DNA from: Streptomyces sp. SKN60
Lineage (GTDB): Bacteria > Actinomycetota > Actinomycetes > Streptomycetales > Streptomycetaceae
Assembly (NCBI RefSeq): GCF_026236535.1
Contig: NZ_JAHTMW010000009.1
Coordinates: 1-64,000 of the forward strand
Reading direction: 5' to 3'
DNA length: 64,000 nt
Part shown: piece after piece, positions 8,130-17,599 of the stretch
Numbering within the stretch: position 1 is the first letter of the stretch
Layout of the letters: every line of letters starts with the position of its first letter
The notes under the pieces: model-generated
Told to the model about the DNA's origin: nothing
Seen by the model: only the letters and a program-made list of their open reading frames with translations
The model's database searches: none
Translations under genes and position numbers: made by a program

Positions 8130-9761
8130 ATGAGCACCGCTCACCGGAGTACCGCTCGCCGGAGTACCGTTCGACGGCTTGCCACGGTCGGTCTCGCGGC
8201 CCTCCTCGGCGCCACCGCCCCCACCCTGGCCGGCGCCGCACCCGGCCCCACCCCGACCCCCACCCCGCCTCCACCGTCCCCGCCGCCGCCCCAGCCCCCG
8301 CCCCAGCTCGACGACGCGGACGTGAACCGGGCCGTCGGCCGGCTCGACGGGGTCGTGCGGGACGCGATGAAACGCACCGGCGTGCCCGGCGTCGCCATCG
8401 CCGTCGTCCACCAGGGCAAGGTCGTCCACCTCAAGGGCTACGGCGTGCGCAAGGCCGGCGAGCAGGCCGCCGTCGACGCCGACACCGTCTTCCAGCTCGC
8501 CTCCGTCTCGAAGCCGATCGCCTCGACGATCGTCGCCGGCGCCGTCGGCACCGACGGCTGGACCGAGCCCGTCGCCCCGCACGTGCCGGGCTTCGCCCTG
8601 AAGGACCCGTGGGTCACCTCCCACGTGACCGTCGAGGACCTCTTCTCGCACCGCAGCGGGCTCCCCGACCACGCCGGGGACCTCCTCGAAGACCTCGGCT
8701 ACGACCGGGCGTACATCCTGTACCACCTGCGCTACGAGCCCCTCGCACCGTTCCGCGCGAGCTACGCCTACACCAACTTCGGCCTGACGGCGGCCGCCCA
8801 GGCCGTCGCCGACGAGAAGGGCGTGCCCTGGGAGAAGCTGGCCGACGACATCCTCTACAAGCCGGCCGGCATGGACGCCACCAGCTCCCGCTTCGCCGAC
8901 TACGCGAACTCCTCCGACCGCGCCTGGGGCCACGTCCAGGTCGACGGCGCGTGGAAACCGGAGTTCGTCCGCGACCCCGACGCCCAGTCGCCGGCCGGCG
9001 GCGTCAGCTCCTCCGCCCGCGACATGGCGACCTGGCTGCGCCTCCAGCTCGCGAACGGCGAGCTCGACGGCCGGCGGATCGTCGACGCCGAGGCCCTGGA
9101 ACGCACCCACTGGCCCGAGTCCGTCTCCAGCCCGCCGCACGCCCCCGCCGCCCGCACCGGCTTCTACGGACTGGGCTGGAACGTGAGTTACGACGACGAG
9201 GGCCGGCTCCGCCTCTCGCACACCGGCGCGTTCGCCTCGGGCGCGCACACCAACGTGACGATGCTGCCCGGCGAACAGCTCGGCATCGTCGTCCTCACCA
9301 ACACCTCACCGGTCGGCGTCGCCGACGCCGTCGCCCTCGACTTCTTCGACATCGCGCAGACCGGCGAGATCAGCCGCGACTGGATCCCGCTCGTCGACGC
9401 GCTCTACCAGCAGGAGGCGGACGCGGGCCGGTCGAAGACCGACTACGCCCACCCGCCCGCCGACGCGGCCCCCGCGCAGGCCGCCGCCACCTACACGGGC
9501 CGCTTCGCCAACGCGTACTACGGCCCCGCCGAGGTCGTCGCCGCCCCCGACGGGACCCTGACGCTCCGCCTGGGGCCGAAGTCCCAGTCGTATCCGCTGA
9601 CGCACTACGACGGCGACACGTTCAGCTTCGAGACCCGCGGCGAGAACGCCGTCGGCCGCACCGGGGTCACCTTCGCCTCGGACGGGAAGTCGTTCACCGT
9701 CGAGTACCTCGACACCGAGGGCCTGGGCACCTTCACCCGTAACGCCGCGGCGTCCAGGTGA
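8130..9761 (+). CDS. Secreted serine hydrolase of the class C beta-lactamase / penicillin-binding fold
   Basis: A 543-residue exported serine hydrolase. A signal peptide (ATVGLAALLGATAPTLAGA) is followed by a proline/threonine-rich linker (about 40-65). The catalytic motifs of the beta-lactamase class C/AmpH fold are present: S125-V-S-K128, Y214-T-N216 and H364-T-G. A C-terminal domain of about 130 residues (TYTGRFANAYYGPAEVV onwards) resembles the lipocalin-like DUF3471 add-on seen in such peptidases. Substrates could be peptidoglycan peptides, D-amino-acid peptides or esters. The ATG at 8130 has GGAGAA just upstream. Its end overlaps convergent cobIJ by 29 bases. Confidence 0.88.
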   Translation: MSTAHRSTARRSTVRRLATVGLAALLGATAPTLAGAAPGPTPTPTPPPPSPPPPQPPPQLDDADVNRAVGRLDGVVRDAMKRTGVPGVAIAVVHQGKVVHLKGYGVRKAGEQAAVDADTVFQLASVSKPIASTIVAGAVGTDGWTEPVAPHVPGFALKDPWVTSHVTVEDLFSHRSGLPDHAGDLLEDLGYDRAYILYHLRYEPLAPFRASYAYTNFGLTAAAQAVADEKGVPWEKLADDILYKPAGMDATSSRFADYANSSDRAWGHVQVDGAWKPEFVRDPDAQSPAGGVSSSARDMATWLRLQLANGELDGRRIVDAEALERTHWPESVSSPPHAPAARTGFYGLGWNVSYDDEGRLRLSHTGAFASGAHTNVTMLPGEQLGIVVLTNTSPVGVADAVALDFFDIAQTGEISRDWIPLVDALYQQEADAGRSKTDYAHPPADAAPAQAAATYTGRFANAYYGPAEVVAAPDGTLTLRLGPKSQSYPLTHYDGDTFSFETRGENAVGRTGVTFASDGKSFTVEYLDTEGLGTFTRNAAASR

Positions 9762-11235
9762 TCGTGCGGCCGTCCGCGCGCTCCGTGACCTGTGTCTGCG
9801 ACGACCCGACGAGCAGCAGCGTGCGCATGTCGACCTCGGCGGGCTCCAGGCTCTTCAGGGTCAGGACGCGCACCGACTGCTCCGGGCCGCCGACGTCCCG
9901 CGCCACGACCACCGGGGTCTCCGGCGCGCGCAGTTCGAGCAGCAGCTCGCGGGCCGCGGCGACCTGGTGCGTACGGGACTTGGAGCCCGGGTTGTAGATC
10001 GCGAGGACCAGGTCGGCCTCGGCTGCGGCGCGCAGCCGGCCGGCGATGACGTCCCAGGGCTTGAGGCGGTCGGAGAGGGAGATGGTGGCGTAGTCGTGGC
10101 CGAGCGGGGCGCCCGCGGCGGCGGCCGCGGCGTTCGCGGCGGTCACCCCCGGGAGGACCCGTACGGGCACGTCGGCGTAGCGCTCCTCCGCCGCGATCTC
10201 CAGGACGGCCGTGGCCATCGCGAAGACGCCCGGGTCGCCGCCCGACACGACGGCGACGCGCCGCCCGCGCCGGGCCAGGTCGAGGGCGAACTCGGCGCGC
10301 TCCGACTCGACCTTGTTGTCGGAGCCGTGGCGGCGCTGCGAGGCGCGCAGGACCGGGACGCGGTCGAGGTAGGTGGTGTAGCCGACGAGGTCGTCGGCGT
10401 TGACGAGCGCGCCGCGCGACTCGGGGGTCAGCCAGGGCGCCCCGGCGGGTCCGGTGCCGACGACCACGACCTCGCCCTGCTCCCGTACGGGTGCCTGCTG
10501 GTCGATACGGGAGGGCAGCACGGCCACCGAGAAGTACGGGACCGACTCCGGGTCGATGTCGGTGAGTCGCCCGGTGCGCTCGCCCGCCATGAACGCCCGC
10601 TCCACGTACCGCGCGTCGTCGATCCGCCCGGCCCGCTCCAGGGCCCGCTTCACGGTCGGGAAGGTGCGGCCGAGCTTCATCACGACGGCCGAGTCGGTGC
10701 CCGCGAGCCGGGCCGTCAGCTCGTCCTCCGGCAGCGTGCCGGGGACGATCGTCAGCACCTCCTCGGCCTCGCACAGCGGCTCGCCGAGCCGCGCCGCGGC
10801 GGCGCTCACGGACGTCACGCCGGGGATGACGGTGGTGTCGTAACGGTCCGCGAGCCGCTTGTGCATGTGCTGGTACGAGCCGTAGAACAGCGGGTCGCCC
10901 TCGGCGAGTACGGCGACGGTGCGGCCGGCGTCGAGGTGCGCGGCGAGCCGGGCCGCGGCCTCCTCGTAGAAGTCGTCGAGCGCGCCCCGGTAGCCGCCGG
11001 GGTGGTCGGTGGTCTCCACGGTGAGCGGGTACATCAGCCGCTCCTCGACGTGGTCCTCGCGGATGTGCTCGGCGGCGATGGAGCGCGCGATGGACCGGCC
11101 GTGGCGGGCCGAGTGGTAGGCGATGACGTCGGCGCCGGCGATGGCCTTCACGGCGGCGACGGTCATCAGGTTCGGGTCGCCGGGGCCGAGCCCGACCCCG
11201 TACAGCTTGCCCTTGGCCACCTGGATGTCGCTCAC
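9733..11235 (-). CDS. cobIJ: Fused precorrin-2 C20-methyltransferase / precorrin-3B C17-methyltransferase
   Basis: A 500-residue fusion of two tetrapyrrole methylases. The CobI half (about 1-240) begins KLYGVGLGPGDPNLMTVAAV and methylates C20 of precorrin-2. The CobJ half (about 255-500) begins EVVVVGTGPAGAPWLTPES, contains VSGGDPGVFAMA and LVLAIYNPGSKSR, and performs C17 methylation with ring contraction. CobIJ fusions are usual in actinomycetes. The GTG at 11235 overlaps the cobH stop by 4 bases; the order cobG-cobH-cobIJ reads right to left as one operon. Confidence 0.95.
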   Translation of the reverse strand: MSDIQVAKGKLYGVGLGPGDPNLMTVAAVKAIAGADVIAYHSARHGRSIARSIAAEHIREDHVEERLMYPLTVETTDHPGGYRGALDDFYEEAAARLAAHLDAGRTVAVLAEGDPLFYGSYQHMHKRLADRYDTTVIPGVTSVSAAAARLGEPLCEAEEVLTIVPGTLPEDELTARLAGTDSAVVMKLGRTFPTVKRALERAGRIDDARYVERAFMAGERTGRLTDIDPESVPYFSVAVLPSRIDQQAPVREQGEVVVVGTGPAGAPWLTPESRGALVNADDLVGYTTYLDRVPVLRASQRRHGSDNKVESERAEFALDLARRGRRVAVVSGGDPGVFAMATAVLEIAAEERYADVPVRVLPGVTAANAAAAAAGAPLGHDYATISLSDRLKPWDVIAGRLRAAAEADLVLAIYNPGSKSRTHQVAAARELLLELRAPETPVVVARDVGGPEQSVRVLTLKSLEPAEVDMRTLLLVGSSQTQVTERADGRTITWTPRRYG

Positions 11236-11885
11236 TTCTGGATCTCCGCTTCGTGCGCGAGGGCGTTGAGCGCGGCCGCCGTCATGGCGCTGCCGCCGCG
11301 CCGGCCGCGGACCACCAGGTACTCCAGGCCGAGGGTGTTGGCGGCGAGCGCGTCCTTGGACTCGGCGGCGCCGATGAAGCCGACCGGGATGCCGAGCACG
11401 GCCGCCGGCTTCCCGGCGCCCTTCGCGATCATCTCCAGGAGGTGGAAGAGCGCGGTCGGCGCGTTGCCGATGGCCACGACGGAGCCCTCCAGGCGGTCCC
11501 GCCACAGCTCCATGGCGGCGGCCGAGCGGGTGGTGCCGAGCTCGGCGGCGAGCCCCGGCACGGCCGGGTCGGAGAGGGTGCACAGCACGTCGTTGTCGGC
11601 GGGCAGCCGCTTGCGGGTGACGCCGCTGGCGACCATCTGCGCGTCGCACAGGATCGGCGCGCCGGCGCGCAGCGCGGCGCGGGCGGCGGCGACCACGCCG
11701 GGGGAGTACGCGAGGTCCCGGACGAGGTCGGTCATGCCGCACGCGTGGATCATGCGCACCGCGACGGTGGCGACGTCGTCGGGCAGCCCCGCGAGGTCCG
11801 CCTCGGCGCGGATCGTGGCAAAGGACCGGCGGTAGATCTCCGCCCCGTCCTTCTCGTACTCGAACATCGTGTCGCTCTCGCTCAT
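11232..11885 (-). CDS. cobH: Precorrin-8X methylmutase
   Basis: A 217-residue CobH/CbiC that moves the C11 methyl group to C12, giving hydrogenobyrinic acid. Clear blocks are RMIHACGMTDLVRDLAYS, GAPILCDAQMVASGVTR, VAIGNAPTALFHLLEM and AVLGIPVGFIGAAESK. The ATG at 11885 overlaps the cobG stop (ATGA), and its own stop overlaps the cobIJ start, so the three genes are translationally coupled. A second in-frame ATG six codons downstream (MFEYEKDG) is an alternative start. Confidence 0.95.
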   Translation of the reverse strand: MSESDTMFEYEKDGAEIYRRSFATIRAEADLAGLPDDVATVAVRMIHACGMTDLVRDLAYSPGVVAAARAALRAGAPILCDAQMVASGVTRKRLPADNDVLCTLSDPAVPGLAAELGTTRSAAAMELWRDRLEGSVVAIGNAPTALFHLLEMIAKGAGKPAAVLGIPVGFIGAAESKDALAANTLGLEYLVVRGRRGGSAMTAAALNALAHEAEIQK

Positions 11886-13165
11886 CTCGTGGTGGTGCGG
11901 GCCGTGGCTATGGCTTCGTGGAGGGAGGTACGGGGGGTGGGCGCGCCGTTCACCAGGTAGGCGCCGTCGCCGGTGGTTCCGGTGGCGCCCGTCGCGAGGA
12001 CGTCGACCCACGTGCCGTGGGGGTGGCCGCAGCGGCGCTCGCACCCGGAGAAGTGCACGGGCAGCGGGCCGGCGGGCGCGCGGACGGCCTCCGCCCGTAC
12101 GTCGGCGAGGGACTTGGCACAGCCGGGCCGCCCGGTGCAGGCGGTCACGCCGACGGCGGGGGCGTCGGGGGCGGTGACGAGCCCGTGCGCGGCGAGCTCC
12201 GCCGGAGTGGCCGTGGGTTCGGCGAGGACCACTCCGCGCCAGGGCGTGAGCCGGACCTCGGCGGCCGGGAGCAGGGCCCGCGCCTGGGCGGCGGTGAGCC
12301 GGCCGAGCGGCGCGAGCACATGCAGGGCGTCGGCGCCGAGCGGCCCGGGGGCGAGCGGCGCGGCCTGCGGGGTCTGTGGATCTTGTACGGGCTTCGCGGC
12401 GATCCCGGCGGCGCTCAGGGCGGCGGCGAGCTCCGGCGCGTACCCCTCGGGCAGCTCGCGCACCCGCCAGGCACCGTTTCCGGCCGCCTCGGCGGTGTCG
12501 AGGAAGGCGAGCGCGACGGCGAGCGCGGCGCGCGGCGCGTCGGCGCCGGAGACCCGGAGGGTCTGCCCGGCGCACCGGATCAGCGCGGCCCCGCCCTCCG
12601 CTGATCCCGCCGCTGATCCCTCCGCTGCGAGCAAGGTCACATCCCCGCCGAGCCCGGCGACGTCCCCGCGCCCGTCGTCCAGGACGAACAGGAACCGCCC
12701 CGAAAGCGCCGCGGCGCGCGGCGTCGCACACAGCAGCCCGTCGAGCTCCCGCACCCACAACTGCACGTCCCCGTGCCCGAGTCCGTCAAGGCCGGCGGCC
12801 GGCGAGGCGACCAGATTCCGCACCCGTTCGTGCGTCTCGGACGGCAACAGCCCGCCCCGCCGCAGCCGCGCGGCCAGCTCCGCGCCGCACCCGTCCCCGA
12901 GCCCTCGCAGCTCGGCGTTCCCGCGCGAGGTGATCCCGATCCCGCCGTCGCCCAGTTCCTCGGCGGCCGCGGCCAGCACCTCGACCTGATGGTCCGTCAA
13001 CCTCCCGCCGGGCAGCCGGAGTCGGGCGAGGAACCCGTCATCGGCGCGATGCAGACGCAGCGCCCCGGGGCAGGCGTCACCGCGGTCCCGTATGAGAGGT
13101 TCGTCCTGTCCGGGTCGTCCGGACGAGGTGTGTCGGCTGGCGGGCATGGCGGCGAGCATACCCAC
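11882..13165 (-). CDS. cobG: Precorrin-3B synthase
   Basis: About 427 residues, related to nitrite/sulfite reductases. CobG uses oxygen to hydroxylate precorrin-3A, the defining step of the aerobic B12 route. The iron-sulfur ligands are visible as C-TGRPG-C and C-ERR-C (in HFSGCERRCGHPHGTWV). N-terminal IGITSRGNAELRGLG and THERVRNLVASP match the ferredoxin-like half domains. The start is uncertain: GTG 13165, ATG 13159 or ATG 13147 are all in frame without a strong ribosome binding site. It is the first gene of the operon with cobH and cobIJ. Confidence 0.92.
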   Translation of the reverse strand: MGMLAAMPASRHTSSGRPGQDEPLIRDRGDACPGALRLHRADDGFLARLRLPGGRLTDHQVEVLAAAAEELGDGGIGITSRGNAELRGLGDGCGAELAARLRRGGLLPSETHERVRNLVASPAAGLDGLGHGDVQLWVRELDGLLCATPRAAALSGRFLFVLDDGRGDVAGLGGDVTLLAAEGSAAGSAEGGAALIRCAGQTLRVSGADAPRAALAVALAFLDTAEAAGNGAWRVRELPEGYAPELAAALSAAGIAAKPVQDPQTPQAAPLAPGPLGADALHVLAPLGRLTAAQARALLPAAEVRLTPWRGVVLAEPTATPAELAAHGLVTAPDAPAVGVTACTGRPGCAKSLADVRAEAVRAPAGPLPVHFSGCERRCGHPHGTWVDVLATGATGTTGDGAYLVNGAPTPRTSLHEAIATARTTTR

Positions 13166-13224
13166 GCGTTTCCCGCCCCCACCCTGTGATCAGCACCCCA
13201 CCCCATCGCGGGACGAACCCCATA

Positions 13225-13360
13225 GGATGCAGATCGGCATGGGGTCCCAGGACCCCGGGGAGGAAGCCCGGTGAGAATCCGGCGCGGTCCCGCCACTGTG
13301 AGCCGGCCTCGGGGCGATCCCGGGTGCCGGCGAGTCAGGAACTCCCGCCGTCCAACGACC
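13225..13360 (+). promoter_or_regulatory. Cobalamin riboswitch upstream of cobN
   Basis: The conserved core of the B12 riboswitch is readable: GAAGCCCGGTGAGAATCCGG, then GCGGTCCCGCCACTGTGAGC and the 3' GAGTCAGGAAC. It ends about 50 bases before the cobN ATG, so adenosylcobalamin should repress translation or transcription of cobN. The outer boundaries are approximate. Confidence 0.92.
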
Positions 13361-13401
13361 ACCCGGGGCGCGGACACCCCGAGGAAGGCCTGAGCCTCGC
13401 C

Positions 13402-16400
13402 ATGCTCCTGCTGCTGTCGCATTCCGACACCGACCTGCTCAGTGCCCGCGCGGCGAACGCCGCCGCGACCGAGGGCGAGGGCGTGGAGTGGCGGTACGCC
13501 AACCCCGCCCGGCTGCCCCAGCAGGAACTCCCCGGCCTCCTCGACGGTGCCGAGCTCGTCGTCGTACGCCTCCTCGGCGGTGTCCGCTCCTGGCAGGAGG
13601 GCCTGGACGCGGTGCTCGCGGCCGGGAAGCCGGTGGTGGTGCTGAGCGGGGAACAGGCGCCGGACGCGCAGCTCATGGGCGCCTCCACGGTCCCGGTCGG
13701 TGTCGCCACCGAGGCGCACGCCTATCTCGCGCACGGCGGCCCGACGAACCTCGCCCAGCTCGCCCGGTTCCTGTCCGACACCGTGCTGCTCACGGGCCAC
13801 GGCTTCGAGGCCCCGGCGCCCGCGCCGACCTGGGGCGCGCTGGACCGGACGCCCGGCCGGACCGAGGGCCCGACGGTCGCCGTGCTCTACTACCGCGCCC
13901 ACCACATGAGCGGCAACACCGCCTTCGTCGGCGCCCTCTGCGACGCGATCGAGGCGCAGGGCGCCCAGGCCAGGCCGCTGTACGTGGCCTCGCTGCGGGC
14001 CCCCGAGGACGAGCTGCTCGACACCCTCCGTACCGCCGACGCGATCGTCACCACCGTGCTCGCCGCCGGCGGCACCAAGCCGGCCGAGGCGCAGGCCGGT
14101 GGCGACGAGGAGGCGTGGGACGCGGGGGCGCTGGCCGCGCTGGACGTGCCGATCCTGCAGGCGCTGTGCCTCACCGGGTCGCGGTCCGCCTGGGAGGAGA
14201 ACGACGAGGGCCTCTCGCCGCTGGACGCGGCCAGCCAGGTCGCGGTGCCCGAGTTCGACGGGCGGCTCATCACGGTGCCGTTCTCCTTCAAGGAGATCGA
14301 CGAGGACGGACTGCCGGCGTACGTGGCGGACCCCGAGCGCGCCGCCCGCGTCGCCGGGATCGCCGTACGGCACGCGCGCCTGCGGCACATCCCGAACGCC
14401 GAGAAGAAGCTGGCGCTCGTCCTCTCCGCGTACCCGACGAAGCACTCCCGGATCGGCAACGCGGTCGGTCTCGACACCCCCGCCTCCGCCGTGGAGCTCC
14501 TGAAGCGGCTGATCGCGGAGGGCTATGACTTCGGGCCGGTCGCCGACATCCCCGGCCTCGTCTCCGGTGACGGCGACGAGCTGATCTACGCCCTCATCGA
14601 GGCCGGCGGACACGACCAGGACTGGCTGACCGAGGAGCAGCTCGCCCGCAACCCGGTCCGCATCCCGGCCGCCGACTACAAGCGCTGGTACGCCGAGCTG
14701 CCCGCCGAACTGCGCGCGCAGGTCGAGGAGCACTGGGGCCCGGCGCCCGGCGAGATGTTCCTGGACCGGTCCCGGAACCCCGAGGGCGACATCGTGCTCG
14801 CCGCGCTGCGCCGCGGGAACCTGCTCGTGCTCATCCAGCCGCCGCGCGGCTTCGGCGAGAACCCGATCGCGATCTACCACGACCCCGACCTGCCGCCCTC
14901 GCACCACTACCTCGCCGCCTACCGCTGGATCGCGGCCCGGGCCGAGGACGGCGGCTTCGGCGCCGACGCCATGGTGCACCTGGGCAAGCACGGCAACCTG
15001 GAGTGGCTGCCGGGCAAGAACGCCGGTCTGTCCGCCGCCTGCGGCCCGGACGCGGCCCTCGGCGACCTGCCGCTCGTCTACCCGTTCCTGGTCAACGACC
15101 CGGGCGAGGGCACCCAGGCCAAGCGCCGCGTGCACGCCACGCTCGTCGACCACCTGGTGCCGCCGATGGCGCGCGCCGACTCGTACGGCGACATCGCGCG
15201 CCTGGAGCAGCTGCTCGACGAGTACGCGCAGATCAGCAGCATGGACCCGGCGAAGCTGCCGGCGATCCGCGCCCAGATCTGGACGCTGATCCAGGCCGCG
15301 AAGCTGGACCACGACCTGGGCATGGCCGACCGGCCGGACGACGACGGCTTCGACGACTTCCTGCTGCACGTCGACGGCTGGCTGTGCGAGGTCAAGGACG
15401 CCCAGATCCGCGACGGTCTGCACGTCCTGGGCGGCGCCCCGACCGGCGAGGCCCGGGTCAACCTGGTCCTCTCGATCCTGCGCGCCCGCCAGATCTGGGG
15501 CGGCACCCAGGCCCTGCCCGGGCTGCGCGAGGCCCTCGGCCTGGACGAGTCGGCCGCGACCCGCACCACCGCCGACGAGGCGGAGGCGAAGGCCCGTGAG
15601 CTGGTCGAGGCGATGGAGGCGGCGGACTGGGACCCGGCCGCCGTCGCGACCGTCGCCGCCGGTCATGTGCGTGCCGTCGCCGACGTCCTGGAGTTCGCCG
15701 CCACCCAGGTCGTGCCGCGCCTGGCCGCCACCACCGACGAACTCGCCCACGCCGTGCACGCCCTGAACGGCGGCTTCGTTCCGGCCGGCCCCTCCGGCTC
15801 GCCGCTGCGCGGTCTGGTCAACGTGCTGCCGACCGGCCGCAACTTCTACTCCGTCGACCCCAAGGCCGTGCCCTCCCGGCTCGCCTGGGAGACCGGCCAG
15901 GCCCTCGCCGACTCGCTGCTCACCCGCTACCGGGACGACAACGGCGAGTGGCCCACCTCCGTCGGCCTCTCCCTGTGGGGTACGAGCGCGATGCGCACCG
16001 CCGGCGACGACGTCGCCGAGGCGCTCGCCCTGCTCGGCGTCCGCCCGCTGTGGGACGACGCCTCGCGCCGCGTGAACGGTCTGGAGGCGATCCCGCTCGC
16101 CGAACTCGGCCGCCCGCGCGTCGATGTGACGCTGCGCATCTCCGGCTTCTTCCGTGACGCGTTCCCGCACGTCATCGGGCTGCTCGACGACGCCGTGCGG
16201 CTGGTCGCGGGCCTGGAGGAGTCGGATGCGGACAACTACGTCCGCGCCCACGCCCAGGCCGACCTGGCCGAGCACGGCGACGAGCGCCGCGCCACCACCC
16301 GTATCTTCGGCTCCCGGCCCGGCACCTACGGCGCCGGACTGCTGCAGCTGATCGACTCGCGGGACTGGCGCACCGACGCCGACCTCGCCGAGGTGTACAC

Positions 16401-17025
16401 GGTGTGGGGCGGTTACGCGTACGGGCGCGGGCTCGAAGGGCGCCCGGCGCGCGCCGAGATGGAGTCGGCGTACAAGCGGATCGCGGTCGCGGCGAAGAAC
16501 ACCGACACCCGCGAGCACGACATCGCCGACTCGGACGACTACTTCCAGTACCACGGCGGCATGGTGGCGACCGTCCGCGCGCTGCGTGGCACCGCCCCCG
16601 AGGCGTACATCGGCGACTCCACCCGCCCCGAGACCGTCCGCACCCGCACCCTCGTCGAGGAGACCTCCCGGGTCTTCCGCGCCCGCGTGGTCAACCCGCG
16701 CTGGATCGAGGCCATGCGCCGACACGGCTACAAGGGCGCGTTCGAGCTGGCGGCGACCGTCGACTACCTCTTCGGCTACGACGCCACGACCGGGGTCGTC
16801 GCCGACTGGATGTACGACAAGCTCACCCAGGAGTACGTCCTCGACGAGACGAACCAGGCCTTCCTGAAGGAGGCCAACCCCTGGGCCCTGCACGGCATCG
16901 CCGAACGCCTCCTGGAGGCCGAGTCCCGCGGCATGTGGGAGAAGCCGGACCCGGAGACCCTGGCCGCGCTGCGCCGGGTGTTCCTGGAGACGGAGGGCGA
17001 CCTGGAGGGCGACGACGACGCCTGA
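13402..17025 (+). CDS. cobN: Aerobic cobaltochelatase, large subunit
   Basis: A 1207-residue CobN/magnesium-chelatase H-type subunit. With CobS and CobT (or ChlI/ChlD-like partners, not in this window) it inserts cobalt into hydrogenobyrinic acid a,c-diamide using ATP. Recognisable blocks include VLYYRAHHMSGNTAFVGALC, LVLSAYPTKHSRIGNAVGLD, DAMVHLGKHGNLEWLPGKN and VDVTLRISGFFRDAFPHV. Length is normal for the family. The ATG at 13402 follows the riboswitch and the purine-rich GAGGAAGG. It starts about 240 bases from cobG on the opposite strand. Confidence 0.96.
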   Translation: MLLLLSHSDTDLLSARAANAAATEGEGVEWRYANPARLPQQELPGLLDGAELVVVRLLGGVRSWQEGLDAVLAAGKPVVVLSGEQAPDAQLMGASTVPVGVATEAHAYLAHGGPTNLAQLARFLSDTVLLTGHGFEAPAPAPTWGALDRTPGRTEGPTVAVLYYRAHHMSGNTAFVGALCDAIEAQGAQARPLYVASLRAPEDELLDTLRTADAIVTTVLAAGGTKPAEAQAGGDEEAWDAGALAALDVPILQALCLTGSRSAWEENDEGLSPLDAASQVAVPEFDGRLITVPFSFKEIDEDGLPAYVADPERAARVAGIAVRHARLRHIPNAEKKLALVLSAYPTKHSRIGNAVGLDTPASAVELLKRLIAEGYDFGPVADIPGLVSGDGDELIYALIEAGGHDQDWLTEEQLARNPVRIPAADYKRWYAELPAELRAQVEEHWGPAPGEMFLDRSRNPEGDIVLAALRRGNLLVLIQPPRGFGENPIAIYHDPDLPPSHHYLAAYRWIAARAEDGGFGADAMVHLGKHGNLEWLPGKNAGLSAACGPDAALGDLPLVYPFLVNDPGEGTQAKRRVHATLVDHLVPPMARADSYGDIARLEQLLDEYAQISSMDPAKLPAIRAQIWTLIQAAKLDHDLGMADRPDDDGFDDFLLHVDGWLCEVKDAQIRDGLHVLGGAPTGEARVNLVLSILRARQIWGGTQALPGLREALGLDESAATRTTADEAEAKARELVEAMEAADWDPAAVATVAAGHVRAVADVLEFAATQVVPRLAATTDELAHAVHALNGGFVPAGPSGSPLRGLVNVLPTGRNFYSVDPKAVPSRLAWETGQALADSLLTRYRDDNGEWPTSVGLSLWGTSAMRTAGDDVAEALALLGVRPLWDDASRRVNGLEAIPLAELGRPRVDVTLRISGFFRDAFPHVIGLLDDAVRLVAGLEESDADNYVRAHAQADLAEHGDERRATTRIFGSRPGTYGAGLLQLIDSRDWRTDADLAEVYTVWGGYAYGRGLEGRPARAEMESAYKRIAVAAKNTDTREHDIADSDDYFQYHGGMVATVRALRGTAPEAYIGDSTRPETVRTRTLVEETSRVFRARVVNPRWIEAMRRHGYKGAFELAATVDYLFGYDATTGVVADWMYDKLTQEYVLDETNQAFLKEANPWALHGIAERLLEAESRGMWEKPDPETLAALRRVFLETEGDLEGDDDA

Positions 17026-17125
17026 GGGCGCCGAGCGGACCGGGCCTGGGCCTCCGACCTCGCGTTACGATCCCGGCCGCACGTGTGTGCGGATCTAGGA
17101 CGTGAGCAGGGGTGGGGTGGTGGGC

Positions 17126-17587
17126 ATGCGTGCCCGCGGAGCGGTGGCGGTGTCGGTGGTGCTCGGGCTGAGCCTGGCCCTGGGGGCCTGCTCGGGCTCG
17201 GGGCCGGACGACGACGGGGACGGCAAGGGCCGGAAGAAGCCGGGCGCGACGAGCACGGCGACGCCCACGGCCTCGCCGACCCCGTCCGCGACCCCCTCCG
17301 AGGAGCCCCCGGCGAAGCCCACCGGCGCACCGCCCTCGCCCACCCGGACCCCGCCGACCATCGGCCGCTCGGCGAAGCCGTACCCGACGGGCAGGACGAA
17401 GGTGACGAAGAAGACGGCGGCCGTGGAGCCGCAGAACATCTACGCCGGCCCGAACCCGCCGCCGGCGCCGCCCCGTCCGTCGCCGACGCCCGAGGTGCCC
17501 GTGACGACCGGTCCGCCGGAGCCGGTCATGGTCGTCACGATCACCCCGCCCCCGCAGCCGGTGTTCACGCCGGACACGGTGCGCTGA
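17126..17587 (+). CDS. Small proline/threonine-rich lipoprotein
   Basis: About 153 residues. MRARGAVAVSVVLGLSLALGAC is a lipoprotein signal with the lipobox LGAC; a flexible linker rich in T, P and S follows (TATPTASPTPSATPSEEPP), and no folded domain is recognisable after it. It would be anchored in the outer leaflet of the membrane. The ATG at 17126 is preferred because the basic/hydrophobic signal begins there; GTG 17102 is in frame upstream. A small hairpin (CCGCAC/GTGCGG, 17077-17092) precedes it. Function unknown. Confidence 0.7.
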   Translation: MRARGAVAVSVVLGLSLALGACSGSGPDDDGDGKGRKKPGATSTATPTASPTPSATPSEEPPAKPTGAPPSPTRTPPTIGRSAKPYPTGRTKVTKKTAAVEPQNIYAGPNPPPAPPRPSPTPEVPVTTGPPEPVMVVTITPPPQPVFTPDTVR

Positions 17588-17599
17588 CCCCGCCGACCT

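Noticed and set aside
12997..16893. Very long open frame opposite cobN
   Set aside because: It is a mirror of the codon bias of cobN; the translation is low-complexity and matches no family, and it would run through the riboswitch.
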